DNA of 64,000 nt from Chamaelirium japonicum. Its lineage: Eukaryota > Streptophyta > Magnoliopsida > Liliales > Melanthiaceae. How positions within the stretch are numbered: position 1 is the first letter of the stretch; every line of letters begins with the position of its first letter. Below the pieces are notes generated by a model. It was not told the origin of the DNA. It worked only from the letters and a program-made list of their open reading frames with translations, and did not search any database. Both the position numbers and the translations under genes were made by a program. The stretch lies in the NCBI GenBank assembly GCA_947650365.1, contig CANTAL010000026.1:930001-994000 (forward strand). Direction: 5' to 3'. This document shows positions 24,801 through 39,900 of the stretch, piece by piece.

Positions 24801-27800
24801 ACTATCCATTCTAATTCATTCGCACGATCCATTCTAATTCATTCATATGATCCATTCTAATCCATTCGTACGATCCATTCTAATTCATTCGTACGATCCA
24901 TTCTAATTCATTCTCACAAATGTAACCATTCTAATTCATTCGTACGATCCATTCTAATTCATTCCTACGATCCATTCTAATTCATTCATACGATCCATTC
25001 AAATTCATTCGCATGATCCATTCTAATTCATTCGTACGATCCATTCTAATTCATTCTCACGAATGTAACCTTTCTAATTCATTTGTATGAACCTTTCTAA
25101 TTCATTCGTACGATCCATTCTAATCCATTCGTACGATCAATTCTAATCCATTCGTACGATCCATTCTAATTCATTCTCACAAATGTAACATTTCTCATTC
25201 ATTTGTACGATCCATTCTAATCCATTCGTACGATCCATTCTAATTCATTCGCACGAATGTAACCATTCTAATTCATTCCTACGATCCATTCTAATTCATT
25301 CGCACGAATGGATCCATTCTAATTCATTAATACGATCCATTCTAATTCATTCGCTCGAATGTATCCATTCTAATTCATTCGTACGATCCATTGTAATTCG
25401 TACATACGATCCTTTCTAATTTGTTCGTACGATCCATTCTAATTTGTTCGTACGATCCATTCTAATTCGTTCGGACGATCCATTCTAATTCGTTCGTACG
25501 ATCCATTCTAAATCATTCGTATAATCCATTCTAATTCATTCCTATGATCTATTCTAATTCATTCTCACAAATGTAACCTTTCTAATTCATTTGTACGATC
25601 CATTCTAATTCATTCGTACGATCCATTCTAATCCATTCGTATGATCCATTCTAATCTAATTAGAATGGATCGTACGAATGGATTAGAATGGATCGTACGA
25701 ATGGATTAGAATGGATCGTACGAATGAATTAGAATGGATCGTACAAATGAATTAGAAAGGTTACATTTGTGAGAATGAATTAGAATGGATCATACGAATG
25801 AATTAGAATGGATCGTACGAATGGATTAGAATGGATCGTACGAATGTATTAGAACGCATTGTATGAATGAATTAGAATGGATCGTACGAATGGATTAGAA
25901 TGGATCGCACGAATGAATTAAAATGGATCGTACGAATGAATTAGAATGGATACATTCGAGCGAATGAATTAGAATGGATCGTACGAATGAATTAGAATGG
26001 ATCGTGCAAATGAATAAGAATGGATACATTCGTGCGAATGAATTAGAATGGATCGTAGGAATGACTTAGAATGGATCGTACGAATGAATTAGAATGGTTA
26101 CATTCGTGCGAATGAATTAGAATGGATCGTACGAATGGATTAGAATGGATCGTACGAATGGATTAGAAGGGATCGTACGAATGAATTAGAATGAATCGTA
26201 CAAATGAATTAGAAAGGTTACATTTGTGAGAATGAATTAGAATGGATCATACGAATGAATTAGAGTGGTTCGTACGAATGGATTAGAATGGATCGTACGA
26301 ATGAATTAGAATGGATCGTACGAATGCATTAGAATGGATACATTCGTGCGAATGAATTAGAATGGATCGTACGAATGAATTAGAATGGATCGTGCGAATG
26401 AATTAGAATGGATCGTACGAATGAATTAGAATGGATCGTACAAATGAATTAGAATGGATCGTACGAATGAATTAGAATAGATCATGCGAATGAATTAGAA
26501 TGAATCATACGAATGAATTAGAATGTATACATTTGTGCGAATGAGTTAGAATGGATCATATGAATGAATTAGAATGGATCGTACGAATGAATTAGAATGG
26601 ATCATACGAATTAATTAGAATGGATCGTACAAATGAATTAGAAAGGTTACATTTGTGAGAATGAATTAGAATAGATCGTACGAATGAATTAGAATGGATC
26701 GTACGAATGGATTAGAATGGATCATACGAATGGATTAGAATGGATCGTACGAATGGATTAGAATGGATCGTACGAATGAATTAGAATGGATCATACAAAT
26801 GAATTAGAAAGGTTACATTCGTGAGAATGAATTAGAATAGATCGTAGGAATGAATTAGAATGGATCTTACGAATGAATTAGAATGGATCGTATGAATGAA
26901 TTAGAATGGATCATACGAATGAATTAGAATGGATCGTACGAATGAATTAGAATGGATACATTCGAGCGAATGAATTAGAATGGATCGTACGAATGAATTA
27001 GAATGGATCGTGCGAATGAATTAGAATGGATACATTTGTGCGAATGAATTAGATTGCATCGTACGAATGTATTAGAATGGATCATAGAATGAATTAGAAT
27101 GGATCGTGCAAATGAATTAGAATGGATACATTCGTGCGAATGAATTAGAATGGATCGTAGGAATGAATTAGAAAGGATCGTACGAATGAATTAGAATGGA
27201 TCGTACGAATGAATTAGAATGGTTATATTCGTGCGAATGAATTAGAATGGATCGTACGAATGGATTAGAATCGATCGTCCGAATGAATTAGAAAGGATCG
27301 TACGAATGAATTAGAATGGATATATTCGTGCGAATGAATTAGATTGCTTCGTACGAATGAATTTGAATTGATTGTACGAATGAATTAGAATGGATCGTAC
27401 GAATGAATTAGAATGGATCATGCGAATGAATTAGAATAGATCGTATGAATAAATTAGAATGGATCGTACGAATGGATTAGAATGGATCGTACAAATGAAT
27501 TAGAAAGGATATATTTGTGCGAATGAATTAGAATGGATCATACGAATGGATTAGAATGGATCGGACGAATGAATTAGAATGGATCATACCAATGAATTAG
27601 AATGGATCGTACGAATGAACTAAAATGGATACATTTGTGCGAATTAGAATGGATCGTACGAATGGATTAGAATTAGATCGTACGAATGAATTAGAATGGA
27701 TCGTAGGAATGAATTAGAATGAATCATACGAATGAATTAGAATGGATCATACAAATGAATTAGAATGGATTGTATGAAAGAATTAGAATGGATCGTACGA

Positions 27801-30800
27801 ATGAATTAGAATGGATACATAGGAATGAATTAGAATGGATCGTACGAATGCATTAGAATGGATCGTACGAATGGATTAGAATGGATTGTACGAATGGACT
27901 AGAATGGATCGTACGAATGGATTAGAATGGATCGTGCGAATGAATTAGAATGGATCGTACGAATGAATTAGAATGGATCGTGCGAATGAATTAGAATGAA
28001 TCGTACGGATGCATTAGAATGGATCGTACGAATGAATTAGAATGAATCGTACGATCCATTCTAATTCATTCGTCCGATCCATTCTAATTCATTCGCACGA
28101 ATGTATCCATTCTAATTCATTCGTACAATCCATTCTAATTCATTCGCACGATCCATTCTAATTCATTAGTATGATCCATTCTAATTCATTCCAACGATCT
28201 ATTCTAATTCATTCGCTCGAATGTATCCATTCTAATTCATTCGTTTGATCCATTCTAATCCATTCATACGATCCATTCTAATTCATTCACACGAATATAT
28301 CCATTCTAATTCATTAGTACGATCCTTTCTAATTCATTCGCACGATCCATTCTAATTCTTTCATATGATACATTCTAATTCATTCGCACGAATGTATCCA
28401 TTCTAGTTCATTCGTACGATCCATTCTAATTCATTCGTACGATCCATTCTAATTCATTCGTATGATCCATTCTAATTCATTCCTACGATCTATTCTAATT
28501 CGTTCACACAATCCATTCTAATTCATTCGTACGATCCATTCTAATTCATTCGTATGATCCATTCTAACTCATTCGGTGGATCCATTCTAATTCATTCGTA
28601 CGATCCATTCTAATTCATTCATACGATCCATTCTAATCCATTCGTACAATCCATTCTAATCCATTCGCACGAATGAATTAGAATGGATCGTGCGAATGAA
28701 TTAGAATGGATCATACGAATGGATCGTATGAATGAATTAGAATGGATCGTACGTTTGAATTAGATTAGATTGAGCAAATGAATTAGAATGGATACATTCT
28801 TGTGAATAAATTAGAATGGATCGTATATTCGTGCAAATGGATTAGAATGGATCGTACGAATGGATTAGAATAGATCGTACGAATGGATTAGAATGGATCG
28901 TACGAATGAATTAGAATGGATCATACAAATGAATTAGAATGGATCGTATGATCCATTCTAATTCATTCGTCCGATCCATTCTAATTCATTCGCACGAATT
29001 TATCCATTCTAATTCATTCGTACAATCCATTCTAATTCATTCGCACGATCCATTCTAATTCATTCGTATGATCCATTCTAATTCATTCCTAAGATCTATT
29101 CTAATTCATTCGCTCGAATGTATCCATTCTAATTCATTCGTTCGATCGTACGAATGAATTAGAATGGTTCGTACGAATAAATTAAAATGGATACATTCGA
29201 GCGAATGAATTAGAATGGATCGTACGAATGAATTAGAATGGATCGTACGAATGGATTAGAATGGATCGTGCGAATGAATTAGAATGAATCGTATAAACGA
29301 ATTAGAATGGATCGTACAAATGTATTAGAAAGGATACATTCATACGAATGAATTAGAATGGATCGTACGAATGGTTACATTCGTGCGAATGAATTAGAAT
29401 GGATCGAACGACTGAATTAGAATGGATCGTGCGAATGAATTAGAATTGATCATACGAATGAATTAGAATGGATCATACGAATGAATTAGAATGGATACAT
29501 ACATTCATGCGAATGAATTAGAATGGATCATGCAAATGAATTAGAATGGATACATTCGTGCGAATGAAAAAGAATGGATCGTAGGAATGAATTAGAATTG
29601 ATCTTGCAAATGAATTAGAATAGATACATTCGTGCGAATAAATTAGAATGGATCGTAGGAATGAATTAGAATGGATCGTACAAATGAATTAGAATAGTTA
29701 CATTCGTTCGAATGAATTAGAATGGATCGTACGAATGAATTAGAATGGATCGTGCGAATGAATTAGAATGGATCGTACGAATGAATTAGAATGGATCGTG
29801 CGAATGAATTAGAATAGATCGTCCGAATGAATTAGAATGGATCGTACGAATAAATTAGAATAGATCGTGCGAATGAATTAGAATGAATCGTACGAATGAA
29901 TTAGAATGGATCGTACGAATGAATTAGAATGGATCGAACGAATGAATTAGAATGGATCGTACGAATGAATTAGAATGGATCATGCGAATGAATTTGAATG
30001 GATCGTATGAATAAATTAGAATGGATCATACGAATGAATTAGAATGGATCGTGCGAATGAATTAGAATGCATCTTACGAATGCATTAGAATGGATCGTAC
30101 GAATGAATTAGAATGGATCGTGCGAATAAATTTACGAATGAATTAGAATGGATCATACGTATGAATTAGAATGGTAACATTTGTGCGAATGAATTAGAAT
30201 GGATCGTACAAATGGATTAGTACGATCCATTCTAATTCATTCGTACGATCCATTCTAATTCATTCGTACGATCCATTCTAATTCATTCGTACGATCCATT
30301 CTAATTCATTCGCACGAATGTATCCATTCTAATTCATTTGCACGATCCATTCTAATTCATTCCTATGATCCATTCTATTTCATTCGTACGATCCATTCTA
30401 ATTCATTCGCTCGAATGTAACCATTCTAATTGATACGTATGATCCATTCTAATCCATTCTAATTCATTCGTACGATCCATTCTAATTCATTCGTACGATC
30501 CATTCTAATTCGTTCATACGATCCATTCTAATCATACGAATGAATTAGAATGGATCATACGAATGAATTAGAATACATCATGTGAATGAATTAGAATGGA
30601 TCGTACGTTTGAATTAGATTGGATCGTACGAATGAATTAGAATGGATCGTGCGAATGAATTAGAATGGATCGTGCGAATGAATTAGAATGGATCGTACGA
30701 ATGAATTAGAATGGATCGTACGAATGGATTAGAATGGATCGTACGAATGGATCATGCGAATGAATTAGAATGGATCGTACGAATGAATTAGAATGGATTG

Positions 30801-30990
30801 TACGAATGAATTAGAATGGATCATACGAATGAATTAGAATGGATCATACAAATGAATTAGAATGGATACATTCGTGCGAATGAATTAGAATGGATTAGAA
30901 TGGATCATACGAATAGATTAGAATGGATCGCACGAATGGATTAGAATGGATCGTACGAATGAATTAGAATGGATCGTACAAATGAATTAG
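18809..30990. repeat. 12.18-kb tandem duplication, copy A
   Basis: The sequence recurs from 30991 at an offset of 12182 bases. Internal switches are at 19585, 19852, 20376, 23752, 24612, 25660, 28051, 28671, 28950, 29146, 30221 and 30532. Compared with copy B it lacks one base at about 23411 and has one extra 23-bp unit near 25720. It is entirely satellite, with no gene. Confidence 0.93.
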
Positions 30991-33900
30991 AAAGGTTACA
31001 TTTGTGAGAATGAATTAGAAAGGATCGTACGAATGGATTAGAATGGATCGTACGAATGGATTAGAATGGATCGTACGAATGAATTAGAATGAATCAAACA
31101 AATGAATTAGAAAGGTTACATTCGTGAGAATGAATTAGAATGGATCGTACGAATGAATTAGAATGGATCATGCGAATGAATTTGAATGGATCGTACGAAT
31201 GAATTAGAATGGATCGAACGAATGAATTAGAATGGATACATTCGAGCGAATGAATTAGAATAGATCGTAGGAATGAATTAGAATGGATCATATGAATGAA
31301 TTAGAATGGATCGTACGAACGAATTAGAATGGATCGTACGAACGAATTAGAATGGATGTTATGAACGAATTAGAATGGATCGTACGAATGAATTAGAATG
31401 GATACATTCGAGCGAATGAATTAGAATGGATCGTACGAATGAATTAGAATGGATCATAGGAATAAATTAGAATGGATCGTGCAAATGAATTAGAATGGAT
31501 ACATTTGTGCGAATGAATTAGAATGGATCGTGCGAATGAATTAGAATGGATCAGACGAATGAATTAGAATGGATATATTTGAACGAATAAATTAGAATGG
31601 ATCATACGAATGAATTAGAATGGATCGTACGAATGAATTAGAATGGATCATACGAATGAATTAAAATGGATATATTCGAGCGAATGAATTAGAATAGATC
31701 GTAGGAATGAATTAGAATGGATCGTACGAATGAATTAGAATGTAACCTTTCTAATTAGAATAGATCGTACGATCCATTCTAATTCATTCTCACAAATGTA
31801 ACCTTTCTAATTCATTTGTACGATCCATTCTAATTCATTCGTACGATCCATTCTAATCCATTCGTACGATCCATTCTAATCCATTCGTACGATCCATTCT
31901 AATTCATTCACACGAATGTAACCATTCTAATTCTCATTCATTCGTACGATCCATTCTAATTCATTCGCACTATCCATTCTAATCCATTCGTACGATCCAT
32001 TCTAATTCATTCGTTCGATCATTCGTTAGATACATTTGTACGAATGAATTAGAATGGATCGTACGAATGAATTAGAATGGATCGTACGAATGAATTACAA
32101 TGGATAGTGCGAATGAATTAGAATGGATCGTACGAATGAATTAGAATTAGAATAGTTATATTCGTGCGAATGAATTAGAATGGATCATATGAATGGATTA
32201 GAATGGATCGTATGAATGGATTAGAATGAATCGTACGAATGAATTAGAATGGATCGTACAAATGAATTAGAAAGGTTACATTTGTGAGAATGAATTAGAA
32301 TGGATCGTACGAATGGATTAGAATGGATCGTACGAATGGATTAGAATGGATCGTACGAATGGATTAGATTGGATCGTACGAATGAATTAGAATGGATCAT
32401 ACAAATGAATTAGAAAGGTTACTTTCGTGAGAATGAATTAGAATGGATCGTGCGAATGAATTAGAATGGATACATTTGTGTGAATGAATTAGAATGGATC
32501 GTATATTCATGCAAATAAATTAGAATGGATCGTACAAATGAATTAGAATGGATCTACTTCATTCGTACGATCCATTCTAATTCATTCGTACGATCCATTC
32601 TAATTCATTCGTATGATCCATTCTAACTCATTCGGTGGATCCATTCTAATTTATTCGTACGATCCATTCTAATTTATTTGCACGAATATACGATCCATTC
32701 TAATTCATTAGCACAAATGTATCCATTCTAATTCATTCGTACGATCCATTCTAATTCATTCTTATGATCTATTCAAATTCATTCGCACAAATATATTCAT
32801 TCTAATTCATTCGTTCGATCCATTCTAATTCATTTGCATAAATATATCCATTCTAATTCATTCGTACGATCCATTCTAATTCATTTGCACGATCCATTCT
32901 AATTCATTCGCACAAATGTATCCATTCTAATTTATTCGTACAATCCATTCTAATTCATTCGCATGATCCATTCTAATTCATTCGTACGATCCATTCTAAT
33001 TCATTTGTACGATCCATTCTAATTTATTCGCACGAATGTATCCTTTCTAATTTATTCGTACGATCCATTCTAATTCATTTGCACGAATGTAACCTTTCTA
33101 ATTCATTCGTACGATCCACTCGTACGATCCATTCAAATTCATTCGCAAGAATGTATCCATTCTAATTCATTCGCACGATCAATTCTAATTCATTCGTACG
33201 ATCCATTCTAATTTATTAATACAATCCATTCTAATTCATTCGTACAATCCATTCTAATTTATTCGTACAAATGTATCCATTCTAATTCATTCGTACGATC
33301 CATTCTAATTCATTCGTACGATTCATTCAAATTCATTCGCATGATCCATTCTAATTCATTCGTACGATCCATTCTAATTCATTCGCACGAATGTATCCAT
33401 TCTAATGCATTCATACGATTCATTCTAATTCATTCACACGATCCATTCTAATTCATTCGTACGATCCATTCTTATTCATTCATACGATCCATTCTAATTC
33501 ATTCGCACAATCCATTCTAATTCATTCGTACGATCTATTCTAATTCATTCGTACAATCCATTCTAATTCATTCGTACGATCCATTCTAATTCATTCGCAC
33601 TATCCAATCTAATTCATTCGTACGATCCATTCTAATTCATTCGTACGATCCATTCTAATTCATTCGTACAAATGTATCCATTCTAATTTATTCGTACGAT
33701 CCATTCTAATTCATTCATACGATCTATTCTAATTCATTCGCACGAATGTATCCATTCTAATTCATTCGCACAATCCAATCTAATTCAAACGTACGATCCA
33801 TTCTAATTCATTCACATGATATATTCTAATTCATTCGTATGATCCATTCTAATTCATTCGTACGATCCATTCTAATTCATTCGCACGATCCATTCTAATT

Positions 33901-36900
33901 CATTCGCACGATCCATTCTAATTCATTCGTACGATCCATTCTAATTCATTTGCATAAATGCATCCATTCTAATTCATTCGGACGATCCATTCTAATTCAT
34001 TCGTATGATCCATTCTAATTCATTCATGCAATCCATTCTAATTCATTCATACGATCCATTCTAACTCATTCATACGACCCATTCTAATTCATTCGCATGA
34101 ATGTATGTATCCATTCTAGTTCATTCGCACGAATGTATCCATTCTAATTCATTCGTACGATCTATTCTAATTCAATCGCAAGATCCATTCTAATTCATTC
34201 GTACAATCCATTATAATTCATTCGTACGATCCATTCTAATTCATTCGTACGATCCATTCAAATTCATTCGTACAAATGTATCCATTCTAATTCATTCGTA
34301 CGATCCATTCTAATTCATTCGTACGATCCATTCTAATTCATTCGCACAAATGTATCCATTCTAATTGATTCGTACGATCCATTCTAATTCATTCACACGA
34401 TCTATTCTAATTCATTCGTACGATCCATTCTAATTCATTCGCCCGATCCATTCTAATTCATTCGTACAATCCATTTTAATTCATTCGCACGAATGTATCC
34501 ATTTCTAATGCATTCGTACGATTCATTCTAATTCATTCGTACGATCCATTCTAATTCATTCGTACGATCCATTCTAATTCATTTGTCCGATCGATTCTAA
34601 TTCATTCGCACGAATGTATCCATTCTAATTCATTCATACAATCCATTCTTATTCATTCGGATGATCCATTCTAATTCATTCGTATGATCCATTCTAATTC
34701 ATTCCTACGATCTATTCTAATTCATTCGCTCGAATATATCCATTCTAATTCATTTGTTCGATCCATTCTAATTCATTCGTACGATCCATTCAAACTCATT
34801 CGCATGATCCATTCTTCATACGATCCATTCTAATTCATTCTCACGAATGTAACCTTTCTAATTCATTCGTACGATCCATTCTAATCCATTCGTACGATCC
34901 ATTCTAATTCATTCTCACAAATGTAACCTTTCTAATTCATTTGTACGATCCATTCTAATTCATTCGTACTATCCATTCTAATCCATTCGTACGATCCATT
35001 CTAATTCATTCGCACGAATGTAACCATTCTAATTCATTCGTATGATCCATTATAATTCATTCCTATGATCCATTCTAATTCATTCGCACGAATGTATCCA
35101 TTCTAATTCATTTGCACGATCCATTCTAATTCATTCCTATGATCCATTCTAATTCATTCGTACGATCCATTCTAATTCATTCACTCGAATGTATCCATTC
35201 TAATTCATTCGTACGATCCATTCTAATTCATTCTCACGAATGTAACCTTTCTAATTCATTTGTATGTATCCATTCTAATTCATTCATACGATCCATTCTT
35301 ATTCATTCGCACGATCCATTCTAATTCATTCGTACGATTCATTCTAATTCATTCGCACGATCCATTCTAATTCATTCATACGATCCATTCTAATTCATTC
35401 GCACGAATGCATCCATTCTAATGCATTCGTACGATTCATTCAAATTCATTCGCACGATCCATTATAATTCGTTCGTACGATCCATTCTAATTCATTCGTC
35501 CGATCCATTCTAATTCATTCGCACGAATGTATCCATTCTAATTCTTTCGTACAATCCATTCTAATTCATTCGCACGATCCATTCTAATTCATTCGTATGA
35601 TCCATTCTAATTCATTCCTACGATCTATTCTAATTCATTCGCTCGAATGTATCCTTTCTAATTCATTCGTTCGATCCATTCTAATTCATTCGTACGATCC
35701 ATTCAAATTCATTCGCATGATCCATTCTAATTCATTTGTACGATCCATTCTAATTCATTCTCACGAATGTAACCTTTCTAATTAATTTGTATGATCCATT
35801 GTAATTCATTCGTACGATCCATTCTAATCCATTCGTACGATCCATTCTAATTCATTCGTACGATCCATTCTAATTCATTCGCTCGAATGTATCCATTCTA
35901 ATTCATTCGTACGATCCATTCCAATTCGTTCATACGAATGAATTAGAATGGATCGTACGAATGAATTAGAATGGATTGTTCGAATGAAATAGAATGGATC
36001 GTATGAATGAATAAGAATGGATCGTACGAATGAATTAGAATGGATCGTGCGAATGAATTAGAATGAATCGTACGAATGCATTAGAATGGATCATGCGAAT
36101 GAATTAAAATGGATCGTACAAATGAATTAGAATGGATCGTGCGAATGAATTAGAATGGATCGTACGAACGAATTAGAATGGATCGTATGAATGAATTAGA
36201 ATCGATCGTACGAATGGATTAGAATGGATCGTACGAATGGATCATGCGAATGAATTAGAATGGATCGTAGGAATGAATTAGAATGGATCGTACGAATGAA
36301 TTAGAATGAATTAGAATGGATCGTGCGAATGAATTAAAATGGATACATTTGTACGAATGAATTAGAATGGATCGTACGAATGAATTAGAATGGATCTTGC
36401 GAAGGAATTAGAATGGATCGTACGAACGAATTAGAATGGATCGTATGAACGAATTAGAATGGATCGTACGAATGAATTAGAATGGATACATTCGAGCGAA
36501 TGAATTAGAATGGATCGTACGAATGAATTAGAATGGATCATAGGAATGAATTAGAATGGATCGTACGAATGAATTAGAATGGATCGTACGAATGCATTAG
36601 AATGGATCGTATGAATGAATAAGAATGGATCGTACGAATGAATTAGAATGGATTGTGCGAATGAATTTGAATGGATTGCATAAATGAATAAGAATGGATC
36701 GTACGAATGAATTAGAATGGATCGTGCGAATGAATTAGAATGAATCGTACGAATGCATTAGAATGGATCGTTCGAATGAATTAGAATGAATCGTACGATC
36801 CATTCTAATTCATTCGTCCGATCCATTCTAATTCATTCGCACGAATGTATCCATTCTAATTCATTCGTACAATCCATTCTAATTCATTCGCACGATCCAT

Positions 36901-39900
36901 TCTAATTCATTCGTATGATCCATTCTAACTCATTCGGTGGATCCATTCTAATTCATTCATACGATCCATTCTAATTCATTCGCACTATCCATTCTAATTC
37001 ATTCGCACGATCCATTCTAATTCATTCATATGATCCATTCTAATCCATTCGTACGATCCATTCTAATTCATTCGTACGATCCATTCTAATTCATTCTCAC
37101 AAATGTAACCATTCTAATTCATTCGTACGATCCATTCTAATTCATTCCTACGATCCATTCTAATTCATTCATACGATCCATTCAAATTCATTCGCATGAT
37201 CCATTCTAATTCATTCGTACGATCCATTCTAATTCATTCTCACGAATGTAACCTTTCTAATTCATTTGTATGAACCTTTCTAATTCATTCGTACGATCCA
37301 TTCTAATCCATTCGTACGATCAATTCTAATCCATTCGTACGATCCATTCTAATTCATTCTCACAAATGTAACATTTCTCATTCATTTGTACGATCCATTC
37401 TAATCCATTCGTACGATCCATTCTAATTCATTCGCACGAATGTAACCATTCTAATTCATTCCTACGATCCATTCTAATTCATTCGCACGAATGGATCCAT
37501 TCTAATTCATTAATACGATCCATTCTAATTCATTCGCTCGAATGTATCCATTCTAATTCATTCGTACGATCCATTGTAATTCGTACATACGATCCTTTCT
37601 AATTTGTTCGTACGATCCATTCTAATTTGTTCGTACGATCCATTCTAATTCGTTCGGACGATCCATTCTAATTCGTTCGTACGATCCATTCTAAATCATT
37701 CGTATAATCCATTCTAATTCATTCCTATGATCTATTCTAATTCATTCTCACAAATGTAACCTTTCTAATTCATTTGTACGATCCATTCTAATTCATTCGT
37801 ACGATCCATTCTAATCCATTCGTATGATCCATTCTAATCTAATTAGAATGGATCGTACGAATGGATTAGAATGGATCGTACGAATGGATTAGAATGGATC
37901 GTACAAATGAATTAGAAAGGTTACATTTGTGAGAATGAATTAGAATGGATCATACGAATGAATTAGAATGGATCGTACGAATGGATTAGAATGGATCGTA
38001 CGAATGTATTAGAACGCATTGTATGAATGAATTAGAATGGATCGTACGAATGGATTAGAATGGATCGCACGAATGAATTAAAATGGATCGTACGAATGAA
38101 TTAGAATGGATACATTCGAGCGAATGAATTAGAATGGATCGTACGAATGAATTAGAATGGATCGTGCAAATGAATAAGAATGGATACATTCGTGCGAATG
38201 AATTAGAATGGATCGTAGGAATGACTTAGAATGGATCGTACGAATGAATTAGAATGGTTACATTCGTGCGAATGAATTAGAATGGATCGTACGAATGGAT
38301 TAGAATGGATCGTACGAATGGATTAGAAGGGATCGTACGAATGAATTAGAATGAATCGTACAAATGAATTAGAAAGGTTACATTTGTGAGAATGAATTAG
38401 AATGGATCATACGAATGAATTAGAGTGGTTCGTACGAATGGATTAGAATGGATCGTACGAATGAATTAGAATGGATCGTACGAATGCATTAGAATGGATA
38501 CATTCGTGCGAATGAATTAGAATGGATCGTACGAATGAATTAGAATGGATCGTGCGAATGAATTAGAATGGATCGTACGAATGAATTAGAATGGATCGTA
38601 CAAATGAATTAGAATGGATCGTACGAATGAATTAGAATAGATCATGCGAATGAATTAGAATGAATCATACGAATGAATTAGAATGTATACATTTGTGCGA
38701 ATGAGTTAGAATGGATCATATGAATGAATTAGAATGGATCGTACGAATGAATTAGAATGGATCATACGAATTAATTAGAATGGATCGTACAAATGAATTA
38801 GAAAGGTTACATTTGTGAGAATGAATTAGAATAGATCGTACGAATGAATTAGAATGGATCGTACGAATGGATTAGAATGGATCATACGAATGGATTAGAA
38901 TGGATCGTACGAATGGATTAGAATGGATCGTACGAATGAATTAGAATGGATCATACAAATGAATTAGAAAGGTTACATTCGTGAGAATGAATTAGAATAG
39001 ATCGTAGGAATGAATTAGAATGGATCTTACGAATGAATTAGAATGGATCGTATGAATGAATTAGAATGGATCATACGAATGAATTAGAATGGATCGTACG
39101 AATGAATTAGAATGGATACATTCGAGCGAATGAATTAGAATGGATCGTACGAATGAATTAGAATGGATCGTGCGAATGAATTAGAATGGATACATTTGTG
39201 CGAATGAATTAGATTGCATCGTACGAATGTATTAGAATGGATCATAGAATGAATTAGAATGGATCGTGCAAATGAATTAGAATGGATACATTCGTGTGAA
39301 TGAATTAGAATGGATCGTAGGAATGAATTAGAAAGGATCGTACGAATGAATTAGAATGGATCGTACGAATGAATTAGAATGGTTATATTCGTGCGAATGA
39401 ATTAGAATGGATCGTACGAATGGATTAGAATCGATCGTCCGAATGAATTAGAAAGGATCGTACGAATGAATTAGAATGGATATATTCGTGCGAATGAATT
39501 AGATTGCTTCGTACGAATGAATTTGAATTGATTGTACGAATGAATTAGAATGGATCGTACGAATGAATTAGAATGGATCATGCGAATGAATTAGAATAGA
39601 TCGTATGAATAAATTAGAATGGATCGTACGAATGGATTAGAATGGATCGTACAAATGAATTAGAAAGGATATATTTGTGCGAATGAATTAGAATGGATCA
39701 TACGAATGGATTAGAATGGATCGGACGAATGAATTAGAATGGATCATACCAATGAATTAGAATGGATCGTACGAATGAACTAAAATGGATACATTTGTGC
39801 GAATTAGAATGGATCGTACGAATGGATTAGAATTAGATCGTACGAATGAATTAGAATGGATCGTAGGAATGAATTAGAATGAATCATACGAATGAATTAG

